Below, piece after piece: positions 10,201-19,079 of a stretch of 64,000 nt of DNA. The stretch spans positions 13,389-77,388 of the forward strand of contig JBILVK010000003.1 of the NCBI GenBank assembly GCA_044370475.1, read 5' to 3'. The position numbers and the translations under genes are program-made. The first letter of the stretch is position 1. The number at the start of each line of letters is the position of its first letter. The notes beneath the pieces are model-generated. The model did not search any database. It saw only the letters and a program-made list of their open reading frames with translations, and was not told the DNA's origin. This DNA is from B1 sp044370475 (GTDB lineage Bacteria > Bacteroidota > Bacteroidia > UKL13-3).

Positions 10201-12294
10201 CATAGTAAAACTAGGTTTTATACCCGTTTGTATGTTTACACTTAAGGAGTGAACAGAGCTACAACCTGTAAGGGTGTCTATGGCCAAAAGGGTAACCAAA
10301 TATGTCCCACTGCTGTCATAATCATGGGTAACATTTCTAGAAGAAGATGTCCAACCATCACCAAAATTCCAAATAAATTTGTTCCCCCCACGGGTAAGGT
10401 TATTAAATGTCACAAACGACTTGGAGCAACCTGCTAAACTGGTAGTAAAACGTGCAATTGGACCAAGAATTCGAATGTATTTTTGCTTAACCGTATCAGA
10501 GAGACAACCATGATGGTTTGCCACCAAACCAACATCAAAGGTGCCGGTATCTTTAAACACAATTTGATTCTCGTTTTGTGATAAAATGATACTCGTATCA
10601 ATTGGCGTCCAGGTATACTTTAAATTGGGTAAATTAGGAATGCTATTCTTGGTAAAAACCACGGGTTGTTCACTGTAACAATAAACCCTTTTAAGACTAG
10701 AAAAATCAAGCTTTACAGGCATTCCTACCTTCACCGTATCCACTTTTGAAAAGCTGCAACCTTCTACCGTAGTAGCCAATAATGTTACCAAATAAATACC
10801 TGTATCTAAATACGTATAATTTGCATTTTTACTCGTTGCATTTGCACCTACCTTCCCAAAATTCCAGTTAAACTGTGTAAAAGGTGGAGTATTGGTATCA
10901 TTCACAAAAAATTGAACCGCCAAAGGAAAGCAACCAGATCTTGGCTGAATAAGAGTTCCAAGCATTGCTGGCTTTACCACTATATAGGCAGGCCTCACCA
11001 AAGTATCCTTGCATCCATTTGCATGTGTGGTTATCAATGAAACAGTATAGGTACCATTTTGCAGGTAATTGGCGCTTGGATTTTTTTGGCTTGAACTTGT
11101 ACTATTTCCAAAGTTCCATTGCCAAGAAACAGCATTGATGCTAGAGTCGCGAAAATTAACGTTTGCGGGCGTTTTGCAAAACCACAATCTATTGGCATCA
11201 AAATTACTTTTAGAAGAAGGCAATACCGTAAAAAAGGAAGGCTTCAAGGCATTTACTATGCAATTTCCAATCTTAACCTTGAGTTCCAATGAGTAGGTGC
11301 CTGCTGCCAAATTATTTAAAACGGGATGTTTAAAATTTGAAACCAAAGCCCCATTTAAATACCACTCATAGGTTATGCCAAAAGTGTCGAAATTGGTAGT
11401 ATTGAATAGGGCAATTTTTCCAGGCGCACATAAATCTGGAGTACCACTTATGATAAAATTGGGAACCACATCTACTACCTTAATAAAGGCTGGCTTCACC
11501 ACATTTACCGTACATTGAGCCGCATTTGTAACCCGCAATGAAACATTAAATTGTCCGTGCGCTGCATAATTTGCCGCAGGATCTTTAGCGGTGCTCTGGT
11601 TGCCATTGCCAAAGTCCCATTTGTAACTGTAGACCGATGCCGGAGAAACGCTACTAGTAAATTGTGTTGCAAAGGGTGCGGTACAACCAAAGAAAGGGCT
11701 GGCCGTAAAATCAACTATAGGTTTGGTCTGAACCAATATATAATTATTTTTAATCAATGCTTTTTTACACCCGTTGCCATCCGTAACCATCAAACTGATA
11801 TGGTAAGAACCTCCATTGCTAAATGTGTTAAAAGGATTCTTAAGATTAGAAACCTGACCATCTCCAAAGTCCCACGACCAAGCAGAAATGGTACTTAATG
11901 GCGAGCTGCTTATATCAGTAAAACCAATCTTAAGAGGAGCACAACCAGAGGTACTTGTAACTTGAAAATCAACGCTAGGTAAAGGATAAACAGTGATATA
12001 ATCAACCATTGTTTTGATATTGGTACCTAAAGAATTACTTACGGTTAATTTTACGGTATATTTTCCAGCAGTAACAAAAGAAGCCGATGGATTTTGAAGG
12101 GTAGATTTATTTCCATTGCCAAAATCCCATAAATAATTAATGGGATTATTGGTAGAAAGGCTGGTAAACTGCACCAGCATGGGCGCACAGCCATACGTTT
12201 GATTCGCAGAAAAATTGGCAACAGGTTGTGTAAATCCTTTAAAACTAATTAAAAGAAGCACAAAATATAGCAATTTCCTGGGTATGATAGGCAC
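7288..12294 (-). CDS. Giant PKD-repeat surface protein with type B T9SS (CHU_C) sorting domain
   Basis: This protein has 1,668 aa. The start is a GTG at 12294; an in-frame TAG lies three codons upstream and no ATG fits, while the signal peptide (KLLYFVLLLISFKGFTQ) follows directly. At least eight PKD domains are marked by WDFGNG, WDFGDG, WNFGDG and WEFGDG motifs up to about residue 1100. Fibronectin-III-like segments follow, and the C-terminal ~85 residues (YAPNAFTCNGDLLNDGF, ELRIYNRWGETVYET, AWDGTFNG) are the gliding-motility-associated CHU_C domain, which directs export through T9SS. The product is likely cell-surface attached and used in adhesion, gliding or binding polymers. Two exact copies of the 12-mer lie in the gene (8420, 11725), read as different peptides. 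Confidence 0.9.
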   Translation of the reverse strand: MPIIPRKLLYFVLLLISFKGFTQPVANFSANQTYGCAPMLVQFTSLSTNNPINYLWDFGNGNKSTLQNPSASFVTAGKYTVKLTVSNSLGTNIKTMVDYITVYPLPSVDFQVTSTSGCAPLKIGFTDISSSPLSTISAWSWDFGDGQVSNLKNPFNTFSNGGSYHISLMVTDGNGCKKALIKNNYILVQTKPIVDFTASPFFGCTAPFATQFTSSVSPASVYSYKWDFGNGNQSTAKDPAANYAAHGQFNVSLRVTNAAQCTVNVVKPAFIKVVDVVPNFIISGTPDLCAPGKIALFNTTNFDTFGITYEWYLNGALVSNFKHPVLNNLAAGTYSLELKVKIGNCIVNALKPSFFTVLPSSKSNFDANRLWFCKTPANVNFRDSSINAVSWQWNFGNSTSSSQKNPSANYLQNGTYTVSLITTHANGCKDTLVRPAYIVVKPAMLGTLIQPRSGCFPLAVQFFVNDTNTPPFTQFNWNFGKVGANATSKNANYTYLDTGIYLVTLLATTVEGCSFSKVDTVKVGMPVKLDFSSLKRVYCYSEQPVVFTKNSIPNLPNLKYTWTPIDTSIILSQNENQIVFKDTGTFDVGLVANHHGCLSDTVKQKYIRILGPIARFTTSLAGCSKSFVTFNNLTRGGNKFIWNFGDGWTSSSRNVTHDYDSSGTYLVTLLAIDTLTGCSSVHSLSVNIQTGIKPSFTMSEKVACMPHTLTLTNTTQPASDFVFCEFTVGGNTYTGNKVNALLVNPGKYSVTMNIRDKNGCSYTLLKTDSILVSGGQVKLNASSFFGCAPMLMQVVDSSRTDLPIRKRIWYWGTGDSTVYGHPDSIYSRYIYQLPPAYQNSGFTLKLVVEDSMGCRFSLNRKLFISKPKPLFTFKQEKNCIADTFVFTPIADDLVGLTPMNYTWNIDNHISTARTLKKVYSADTSILVKLIATDAYNCKDSFAQTFHIVTGPPKVDFDANPKKINCPGPPIYFTDYSKAGTTPIKNWYWEFGDGGQSSLQNPTRIYLLPGSYSVKLTLTDSIGCTSFKSIPDMIVIGGPQGNFTLAPNYGCVPLTVDFSATATNVIKFEWDMGDGTIDTNANTKHTYTQAGRYIPNLTLTDSAGCKVGLPPIDSISVFPNPQVDFFASKKKACLGASITLTGDVVHPFPVNYHVWNIDGVLHYSIGPHTYLCNRLGNIPVMFKVIDDQGCVGQKIDSVAVSVFKDTIPPQKPTAYRASVETDEMVSFSFPSNTEVDFDYYLIHYNWNGVSFGQQRPVNNLNDTFQYFNNLSTRFYNYSYEMQAVDVCNNRSEPSRRHTTVELKANGVVNAVQLNWTPYVGWDSVNTYVVYRLNEQLNLFEKIGEVPGSNLAYVDSLVYCHKLTFYKVMASYGGQVSMSDTAAAIPLFLANTPHTRTVRATVENNRQVLVQWQKRNHKFPYKFVIEKRSLDPNRMFKRIVLDQTETAFLDADVDVQNYAYEYLVFIEDACGGLGEPSNMAKSLLLQIDMEKNDKLVADPVLSWNPYKEWASGVELYELFFRNDSLGIDQLIATKMMGDTFAVKHNYLSFNQDDYCYQVVAYQKDSNWVESWSNLACMNTAPRLYAPNAFTCNGDLLNDGFLIQGVFIKSFELRIYNRWGETVYETTDLYAAWDGTFNGAPAPSDVYVFVATGYGRKGKFATLKGNVTLLR

Positions 12295-12339
12295 AAAATT
12301 CTAATTGCTAGCAATTTAATACTTTATCTATTTTATTCT

Positions 12340-12766
12340 AATCCCAAAGGGATAACTTGTATTAAATCCCGAAGGGATAACACAATCATAATCCCGTAGG
12401 GATGACACAACTATAATCCCGTAGGGATAACACCATCATAATCCCAGAGGGATGGCCACATATTTAATCCCAGAGGGATGGCATATATATAATTAACTAG
12501 ATTGCCTAGACAATCATAATCCCGAAGGGATAACACAATCATAATCCCAGAGGGATAACACCACCATAATCCCGGAGGGATAACAAAACTATAATCCCGA
12601 AGGGATAACACAACTATAATCCCGGAGGATGACATAAACATAATCCCGGAGGGATGGCACGTATATAATCCCCAAGGGATAACACAAACATAATCCCAGA
12701 GGGATGATATGTATATAACACCCGATGGATAAAACGAATATAACCCTGTAGGGGTGGCATATTAAT
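12340..12766. repeat. 25-bp direct-repeat array (AATCCCxxAGGGAT family), ~16 units
   Basis: Units begin at 12340, 12365, 12390, 12415, 12440, 12466, 12518, 12543, 12568, 12593, 12618, 12642, 12667, 12692, 12717 and 12742, a period of 25 bp with one double step. Each carries an imperfect palindrome AATCCCGNAGGGAT and a loosely conserved 11-nt tail such as AACACAATCAT. The array starts 46 bp upstream of the GTG of the PKD gene. No gene is present; short open frames across it are by-products of the repeat. Confidence 0.9.
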
Positions 12767-13275
12767 AATGCCTTAGAGAATACATTGTCTTGTCCCCTCT
12801 ATGGTTATATTTATGCCACCCCTCTGGGGTTATAACTAGTTGTTATATTCTCTGAGCTAGATACATAGCACCCCTCCGGGGTTATAATTTGTTTATATAT
12901 ATCACCGCAGGGCTCACACAATCATAACCCCAGAGGGGTGGCACTGTCTTGCCCCTTCTATGGTTATATTTATGCCACCCCTCTGGGGTTATAATTTGTT
13001 GGTATATATATTCGAACTAGATATATGCCACCCCTCCGGGGTTATAATTTGTTGGTATATCCATCTAACTAGATACATGACACCCCTCCGGGGTTATGGT
13101 TTTAGTGATGCATTGGAATTTATAATCATTTCAGCCATAACATTTGTCCCAAGAATGACGTCACGATTTTACCCCAAAGGGGTAAAATAATTATAATCCC
13201 GGAGGGATGACATATATATAATTCACTAGATTGCCTATAAAATCATAACCCCAGAGGGGTGACATATATATATAC
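12767..13275. repeat. Hairpin repeat cluster; contains left copy of a 273-bp direct repeat (12975-13247)
   Basis: Palindromes of the form CCACCCCTCNGGGGTTATAA, in the opposite orientation to the 25-bp array, recur about every 60 bp. They are separated by TTGTTNTTATAT and CGAACTAGATAT strings. The stretch 12975-13247 is matched, with scattered differences, by 16874-17147 on the far side of the next gene, including the shared strings TTTTAGTGATGCATTGG and ATGACGTCACGATT. No gene is seen. Confidence 0.85.
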
Positions 13276-13278
13276 CCC

Positions 13279-16200
13279 CTAATCCTTTTTGATATAGATT
13301 TTCTTCATCACTTTCACATCATCACCAAAGGTGAAATCCATAAAATATATCCCTTCACTGAATGCAGACAAGTCAACATCCATCTCAGTATTTCCTATTT
13401 CAAATTTCTGACTAAGCACCACTTTTCCAAAAACATCAAATGCCTTTATCTCTTTCAAATCATTACCCTTGTAACTCATGGTAAACCTACCATTGTTAGG
13501 ATTGGGATATAAATGAATATTTCTATCACCCAAATTATCGTCAATCCCATTGACCTTATTAATGGTTATATCCTTATAAACCGTATCACCTTTACATCCA
13601 TTATTCGCAAGTTCCACCAATTTAATTTGGTCAACACCCACTGTGGTCCATTTAATTTGAATGCTATTAGAAGTACTGTTTCCCAAACCGTTATTAAAAT
13701 ACCAACTATACGTAGAACCATTACGCGCAGGAACTTGATAAACCACTGTACTAAAATAATCAATTACAGAATCTCCAATGATTGGTTTGGTAACAGGATT
13801 GTTTACTATATAAACCGTATTGGCAAAAGAATCCATGCAATTACCGGCAATAGAACCATACAACTTAATTGGATAGCTATTTTCTACGCTAGCCGGAAAA
13901 CTAATCACCAAACTTGCACTGGTTGAAGTATCACCATTGCCATATTTCCACAATCTATTGGTATTACCAACTGTTGTATCGGTAAAGATAAACTGGTTAC
14001 CATTTAAACATTGAATCTGTTTATTGATGGTAAAACCCACCTTTAATTTAGGAAGAACATTTATAAAAATAAAATTGGAAGTATCCAAAGCAGTTCCAGA
14101 ATAAACAAGCCTACGATACCAAACAGAACCATTAAGTATTGGAGGAGCATAATTTTGGTTTGTATTTAAACCAACTGCAGCTGTATAAGGCCCTGTAGCA
14201 GCTGCTGTAGCCTGTATCCACAAATAAGTAAAAATACCATTGCCATTGGTAGGAACCGACCCTGCCAATGAAATTGGACTTGAACCGGCACATATCGTTT
14301 GGTCTGAACCAATAGTATTGTTACCAATATTTGGATTGGATGTTTGCGTAGAACTTTCGGCAATTGCAAAATCACTGAATCCTGTTAGGCCACTTCTTGA
14401 AACATAAAAGGAATCATTCTTCCCAACTGGCGCAACATGCACACCTGGGATAGTCCAGGGTGATGTTGAATTAACTCTTTTAAGCAAGGCCAATTTTTGG
14501 TACTGACTCACACCAGTAACATTGTTACCAAAAGCCTTAACAGTATAGGTGCCGCCATTTAGGCCATTGCCACTGCTAATTTTCCAATAGCCGTCGTCAA
14601 TGGTTTTAAAAATTGAATCTGTGCCTTGTATCAAAGGTAAGCCACTGTTTCCTGGAAGCGCACTCACATAGCTTCCACTTAATGTACCTCCTAAAGTTGG
14701 TGCATTGGTGTATTGAACTTGTATCGTTTTTAATTTACTGTTTGAACCAACTGGAAATAGAAAAACGCCGTTGCCTGCTCCTATCCAAAGGCTCATTTTG
14801 CCCCGGATACGTCCGGTGCCAGTTTGCACTACTACCGCTGGATTGCTTGAGTTACCTATGGTTAATGAATCGGTTGTTGCTATATCTAAAACACCCTGAC
14901 CAACTGTTAACGACCTACTAATTAATCGGCTGCCAGGAAGTGTTATGGGTGCTGTATTGTTTAAAGTTACATTGAAGGGCACAAGGGTGTTCGACCATAA
15001 ATAACTACTTGGTGTGGTTGCAACAGTATTGGCGAACATCAACGTTGAATTAGGACTTGAATAAACAACACTACCCGCTCCGCTAAATGCACCACTGATA
15101 TAATTTACTGTGCTTCCTGTTCCAACAACCAAGTTACTATCCAAAACAAAACCAGCAGCATTGTTAAATACAAAAGTAATGCTATCATCAACATTGGAAC
15201 GCAAACGCAAGGTTTGAGCGGTATTGCCATTGAATACAATTTGCGGATACAAAGAGCCACTGGTATTTTTTACCAAACCACCATATTGAAAAAAGTTACC
15301 GCCTACAAATAATTGCCCAACTTTTGGATGCGCTCCAATAAAATTTAAGGTCCCACCATTTTGCAAATAATTACCTTTAACATATAGTCGCGAACCTAAA
15401 TCGTTGGCATTATTAGAATAATTGCGAATCTGCAAGCCACCTCCGTTTAAGGTTAAGTTGCCTTCAATGGTGGCAGTCCTATTGCTATCAGGATGGTTAA
15501 ATTCAACATAACTAGAACCAGTATTGTTGATGGTTACGTTTCCTTTTATTAAAACAGGCACAAGTGAATTTGTATAATTCGACCTAGCAATAAAATGCAG
15601 CGGTCTACTATTTCCATTGGTATTCACCACTAAATTAGAAATACTATCAGGCAAGGTAATAAGCGCTGTATCCGACCCTGGATGTCCGTTAATAACAACT
15701 TGCGAACCCGGCAGAAAAATTCCTTTTAAACTATGCTCTGTTGCATTTGCTGGGAAGTTTAAGATCACCCGCCCACTTGGTTGAACTTGTAAAATTGAAT
15801 CTCTAAAGTCGGCATTTCCTCTACCTCCAGTATAAATAAAATCCCCATTCAAAACTACTTTTGAACGCAAACTACTTGTTCGGTGAAAGTAAATTTTGTT
15901 TGGATAATTTGTTAAATTTATCTGATCAGAAAGTATTTCAAAAGTCCCATTTATTGTAACCAGACATTTTTGAAAATGCACAGTTAAAGAATTTTGATAT
16001 GGTTCAAAAGCACCTTTTTTTGCTGTAATACTATTGACTGTAAACTTACCATTAATAATTGCTTCACTAGCATTGGATTGGTTCCCAACATCAAAAAAAG
16101 CATAAAAACCTGGTATCCATAAATTCCCATTTCCGTAAACATTTAACTCACAATTAGTATCTACCTGTAATGAAATTCCACCAACCCCATTTATAGCAAA

Positions 16201-16524
16201 ACAACTTGTGTAGCTATTAGTATTTGATTTACAATGAAGAGTTACTTTCCTGCCATTTGTAATTCTAAGTGTCCCCATTTGAAAAAAGTAATAGTTTGGA
16301 TTAGAAACATAAATTGCATTTGCAACAATTGTATCTCCACCCAATCCAGAGGTAATAATAATGGTATCTGTAACAGTAGAAATATTTCTAGAAGGGCTAA
16401 AATTTGATGGTGTATAAAAGTTCTCATTATTTGCCCCAATCCAAGTATAAACTGCTGCGTTTACCTTTGGTTGAAAAATGAAAAAGATCGCTAAAATGGC
16501 AAAGGCTTTAAAAAAAATTTTCAT
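13279..16524 (-). CDS. T9SS type A secreted surface protein
   Basis: With the start at 16524 the protein has 1,081 aa and a standard signal peptide (MKIFFKAFAILAIFF...VNAA); a longer frame to 16563 would place 13 residues ahead of it. Residues ~25-480 are rich in short N/G turns (TWIGANNENFYTPSNFSP) typical of secreted beta-helix or lectin-like domains. The C-terminal ~75 residues (IHLYPNPNNGRFTM, FDVFGKVVLSQ, LSAFSEGIYFMDF) form a T9SS type A sorting domain. The gene lies between two diverged direct repeats, and a 67-bp tetranucleotide tract sits about 95 bp upstream of the start. The function is unknown. Surface exposure and switching of expression are inferred. Confidence 0.85.
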   Translation of the reverse strand: MKIFFKAFAILAIFFIFQPKVNAAVYTWIGANNENFYTPSNFSPSRNISTVTDTIIITSGLGGDTIVANAIYVSNPNYYFFQMGTLRITNGRKVTLHCKSNTNSYTSCFAINGVGGISLQVDTNCELNVYGNGNLWIPGFYAFFDVGNQSNASEAIINGKFTVNSITAKKGAFEPYQNSLTVHFQKCLVTINGTFEILSDQINLTNYPNKIYFHRTSSLRSKVVLNGDFIYTGGRGNADFRDSILQVQPSGRVILNFPANATEHSLKGIFLPGSQVVINGHPGSDTALITLPDSISNLVVNTNGNSRPLHFIARSNYTNSLVPVLIKGNVTINNTGSSYVEFNHPDSNRTATIEGNLTLNGGGLQIRNYSNNANDLGSRLYVKGNYLQNGGTLNFIGAHPKVGQLFVGGNFFQYGGLVKNTSGSLYPQIVFNGNTAQTLRLRSNVDDSITFVFNNAAGFVLDSNLVVGTGSTVNYISGAFSGAGSVVYSSPNSTLMFANTVATTPSSYLWSNTLVPFNVTLNNTAPITLPGSRLISRSLTVGQGVLDIATTDSLTIGNSSNPAVVVQTGTGRIRGKMSLWIGAGNGVFLFPVGSNSKLKTIQVQYTNAPTLGGTLSGSYVSALPGNSGLPLIQGTDSIFKTIDDGYWKISSGNGLNGGTYTVKAFGNNVTGVSQYQKLALLKRVNSTSPWTIPGVHVAPVGKNDSFYVSRSGLTGFSDFAIAESSTQTSNPNIGNNTIGSDQTICAGSSPISLAGSVPTNGNGIFTYLWIQATAAATGPYTAAVGLNTNQNYAPPILNGSVWYRRLVYSGTALDTSNFIFINVLPKLKVGFTINKQIQCLNGNQFIFTDTTVGNTNRLWKYGNGDTSTSASLVISFPASVENSYPIKLYGSIAGNCMDSFANTVYIVNNPVTKPIIGDSVIDYFSTVVYQVPARNGSTYSWYFNNGLGNSTSNSIQIKWTTVGVDQIKLVELANNGCKGDTVYKDITINKVNGIDDNLGDRNIHLYPNPNNGRFTMSYKGNDLKEIKAFDVFGKVVLSQKFEIGNTEMDVDLSAFSEGIYFMDFTFGDDVKVMKKIYIKKD

Positions 16525-16619
16525 GTTTGTTTTTTTTGAATTTAGGCTAAATATTAATTGCAATTTATTGGCTACTTAGTGAAAATAAATAGAGGCAAAT
16601 TAAGGCATTAGGCTTAGTA

Positions 16620-16686
<67 letters not shown>

Positions 16687-16873
16687 ATTCTCAGTAAAAT
16701 CAGGCAGTTTCAGCCTCTATAAAAAACAAACCAACGCCAAATATTTCCTCATAAAACTGAACACATTTTGCCATCATGTTCAGTTTTTCAATAAAAATTG
16801 AACATGATTATTTGAATTATATAATCCCTTCACCCGGCTAAAGAAATGTCACCTCTCTGGTAGTATATATATT

Positions 16874-17147
16874 CCACCCCTCTGGGGTTATAATTTGTTG
16901 TTATATTCTTCGAACTAGATATATGACACCCCTCTGGGGTTATAGTTTTTTGTTATACTCTTCGAACTAGATACATGACACCCCTCTGGGGTTATGGTTT
17001 TAGTGATGCATTGGTATTTATATTTATCTCAGCCAAAACATTTGTCACAAGTATGACGTCACGATTATACCCCAAAGGGGTAAAATCGTGATAATCCCGG
17101 AGGGATGGCATATATATCAATCACTAGATTGCCTAAACAATAATAAT
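16874..17147. repeat. Right copy of the 273-bp direct repeat, within a hairpin-repeat region
   Basis: This copy aligns with 12975-13247 over its full length and in the same orientation. The surrounding gap (16564-17280) also holds the microsatellite, further CCCGGAGGGAT hairpins up to ~17205 and the ATGACGTCACGATT string at ~17053. No gene was found in the gap apart from short frames created by the repeats. Confidence 0.85.
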
Positions 17148-17280
17148 CCCGGAGGGATGACACATATTTAATCCCGGAGGGATGGCATATATATATATCA
17201 CCGGAGGGTGACACATATATATTCAGTTCAGACCTCCAAAGAATAGCAATTAGCAAGAAAAAAATATAATTTTGTTGCTA

Positions 17281-17724
17281 ATGAAAAACACCTTATACAT
17301 TAAATCCTTACTGCTTTTATTAATGGGATTTTTGCTTTTTAATCATCAAACTCAAGCCCAAGATATTCAAGATTCTAGTGTTGAAAATGAAGTTATTGTT
17401 GAAGGAGAAATCATGACTTATGTGGAGCAAATGCCCGAATTTTATGGGGGCAACGAGCAACTTTATACATATGTAGTTAAAAATTTAAAATACCCAAACC
17501 TAGCCAAAGAAAACAAAATTGAAGGCACTGTTTATGTTGGCTTTGTTATAACCAAAGAAGGCAAGGTAACCAACATCACCCAATTAGGGAAAGCTCAAGG
17601 TTGGGGATTAGATGAAGAAGCCATTAGGCTTGTAAAATCAATGCCAGATTGGAGACCTGCCAAACAAAATGGCAAACCTGTAAATTGTAAATTCACCTTA
17701 CCTATCAAATTCAAACTCAATTAA
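17281..17724 (+). CDS. Small periplasmic TonB C-terminal-domain protein
   Basis: The product has 147 aa, with an N-terminal hydrophobic run (YIKSLLLLLMGFLLF) ending QTQAQ and then a TonB_C domain (QMPEFYGG, LKYPNLAKENKIEGTVYVGFVI, GWGLDEEAIRLVKSMPDWRP, FTLPIKF). As in the 6761-7204 protein there is no proline-rich spacer. The ATG at 17281 is preferred to a TTG at 17272 because the signal peptide starts there. The TAA stop shares its last base with the ATG of mpl (TAATG), so the two are translationally coupled. The coupling to a murein-recycling gene hints at a cell-envelope role but does not prove one. Confidence 0.8.
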   Translation: MKNTLYIKSLLLLLMGFLLFNHQTQAQDIQDSSVENEVIVEGEIMTYVEQMPEFYGGNEQLYTYVVKNLKYPNLAKENKIEGTVYVGFVITKEGKVTNITQLGKAQGWGLDEEAIRLVKSMPDWRPAKQNGKPVNCKFTLPIKFKLN

Positions 17725-19070
17725 TGCGTATACATTTCATTTCTATTGGCGGTGCTGTAATGCACAATATGGCCATCGCTCTTCATAAAAAAGGATATCA
17801 AGTAACAGGTACCGACGACGAAATTTATGAGCCTGCCTTATCTCGCTTAAACAAATACGGAATTCTACCCAAAGAGTTTGGCTGGAAACCAGAACTTATT
17901 ACCAAAGATCTAGATGCGGTAATCTTGGGAATGCACGCCCGCAAAGACAATCCAGAGATTGCACGTGCGCAAGAACTCGGACTAAAAATATATTCCTTCC
18001 CAGAATATATGTATGAGCAAACCAAAGATAAACTTAGAATTGTGGTAGGTGGCAGTCACGGTAAAACCACCACCACCGCCATGATATTGCATGTATTAAA
18101 CTACCACAATATGGAGTTTGATTACTTGGTAGGCTCACAATTAGAAGGCTTTGAAACCATGGTAGGCTTTAGCAATACCTCCAAAATTGCCGTTTTTGAA
18201 GGCGATGAATACCTCACTTCTGCCCTCGATTTACGTCCCAAATTTCACTTATACCACGCCAATATTGGCATCATAACTGGCATTGCTTGGGATCATATCA
18301 ACGTGTTTCCAACCTTTGAAAACTATGTTTGGCAGTTCCAAAAATTTATCACCGATATTCCCAAAGATGGCGCCATCATTTACTGTGCAGCCGATTCAGA
18401 AGTCGAAAAATTATTGGTTCAGACCGAAACGCTTTGCGAAAAAATTGCCTATACCACACCCAAATTTTCTGTAGAAAACGGTCAGTTTATTTTACCTCCA
18501 GAAAGCACCGGCGCCTCTGCTCCTATTGCACTTTCTTTCTTTGGCACGCACAACTTACAAAACATGATGGCCGCCAAACATGCTTGTATAAAAGCCGGTC
18601 TGAACCAAGCACAATTTTACGAGGCCATACAAAGTTTTAAAGGCACTGCCAAGCGTTTAGAAACCATCAAAGAAACGCACAATTGCCTAGTGATTCGCGA
18701 CTTTGCACATGCGCCATCCAAACTAAAAGCAACGGTGAATGCCGTGCGCGAATTATACCCTTCACGCAAGCTCATTGCTGCTTATGAATTGCATACTTTT
18801 AGCAGTCTCAACAAGGACTTTTTACCACATTACAAAGACACTTTAGACAAGGCAGATATCAGGGCCGTTTTGTTTAGCAAACATGCCCTAGAAATTAAAA
18901 AAATGCCCATGCTTTCTGTTTCAGAAGTAGCCAAAGGATTTGGCGAAAACGTACAAGTATTTACCGACAAAAACGAGCTACGCGCCTTTATAGACAGCCA
19001 TTTCACAGGCAACGAAAACCTACTCCTCATGAGCAGCGGAACCTTTGATGGCATGAGTTTGGAGTTTTAA
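17724..19070 (+). CDS. mpl: UDP-N-acetylmuramate:L-alanyl-gamma-D-glutamyl-meso-diaminopimelate ligase
   Basis: This Mur-ligase-family enzyme of 448 aa joins the recycled murein tripeptide to UDP-MurNAc in the cytoplasm, at the cost of ATP. It has an N-terminal Rossmann part (HFISIGGAVMHNMA, which is the Mpl form of the MurC GIGG motif), an ATP loop GGSHGKTTTT at residues 109-118, the central EGDEY and AWDHINVFP motifs, and a C-terminal domain with DFAHAPSK. The length and HFISIGGA start fit Mpl better than MurC. It overlaps the preceding TonB_C gene by 1 nt and lies 9 bp before the next cargo gene. Two exact 12-mer copies (18416, 18597) lie inside, in opposite orientations. Confidence 0.9.
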   Translation: MRIHFISIGGAVMHNMAIALHKKGYQVTGTDDEIYEPALSRLNKYGILPKEFGWKPELITKDLDAVILGMHARKDNPEIARAQELGLKIYSFPEYMYEQTKDKLRIVVGGSHGKTTTTAMILHVLNYHNMEFDYLVGSQLEGFETMVGFSNTSKIAVFEGDEYLTSALDLRPKFHLYHANIGIITGIAWDHINVFPTFENYVWQFQKFITDIPKDGAIIYCAADSEVEKLLVQTETLCEKIAYTTPKFSVENGQFILPPESTGASAPIALSFFGTHNLQNMMAAKHACIKAGLNQAQFYEAIQSFKGTAKRLETIKETHNCLVIRDFAHAPSKLKATVNAVRELYPSRKLIAAYELHTFSSLNKDFLPHYKDTLDKADIRAVLFSKHALEIKKMPMLSVSEVAKGFGENVQVFTDKNELRAFIDSHFTGNENLLLMSSGTFDGMSLEF

Positions 19071-19079
19071 ACTTTAACC

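Noticed and set aside
12340..12766. CRISPR array (25-bp period, palindromic repeat)
   Set aside because: The period is only 25 bp, the tails between palindromes are themselves similar and only ~11 nt long, repeats vary, and no cas genes are nearby.
12411..13190. Small proteins of 76 aa on either strand, and a similar one at 17065-17256
   Set aside because: They are open frames produced by the AATCCC/CCACCCC repeat units, with repeated peptide words, no conserved start and no promoter.
18283..18640. Overlapping plus-strand frames of 63 and 103 aa within mpl
   Set aside because: They are out-of-frame shadows of a conserved enzyme gene with no start signals or protein-like features.
17724..19070. 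murC instead of mpl
   Set aside because: The ISIGGAVMHN start, the length and the position beside an envelope gene outside a dcw cluster fit Mpl better. A phylogeny would settle it.
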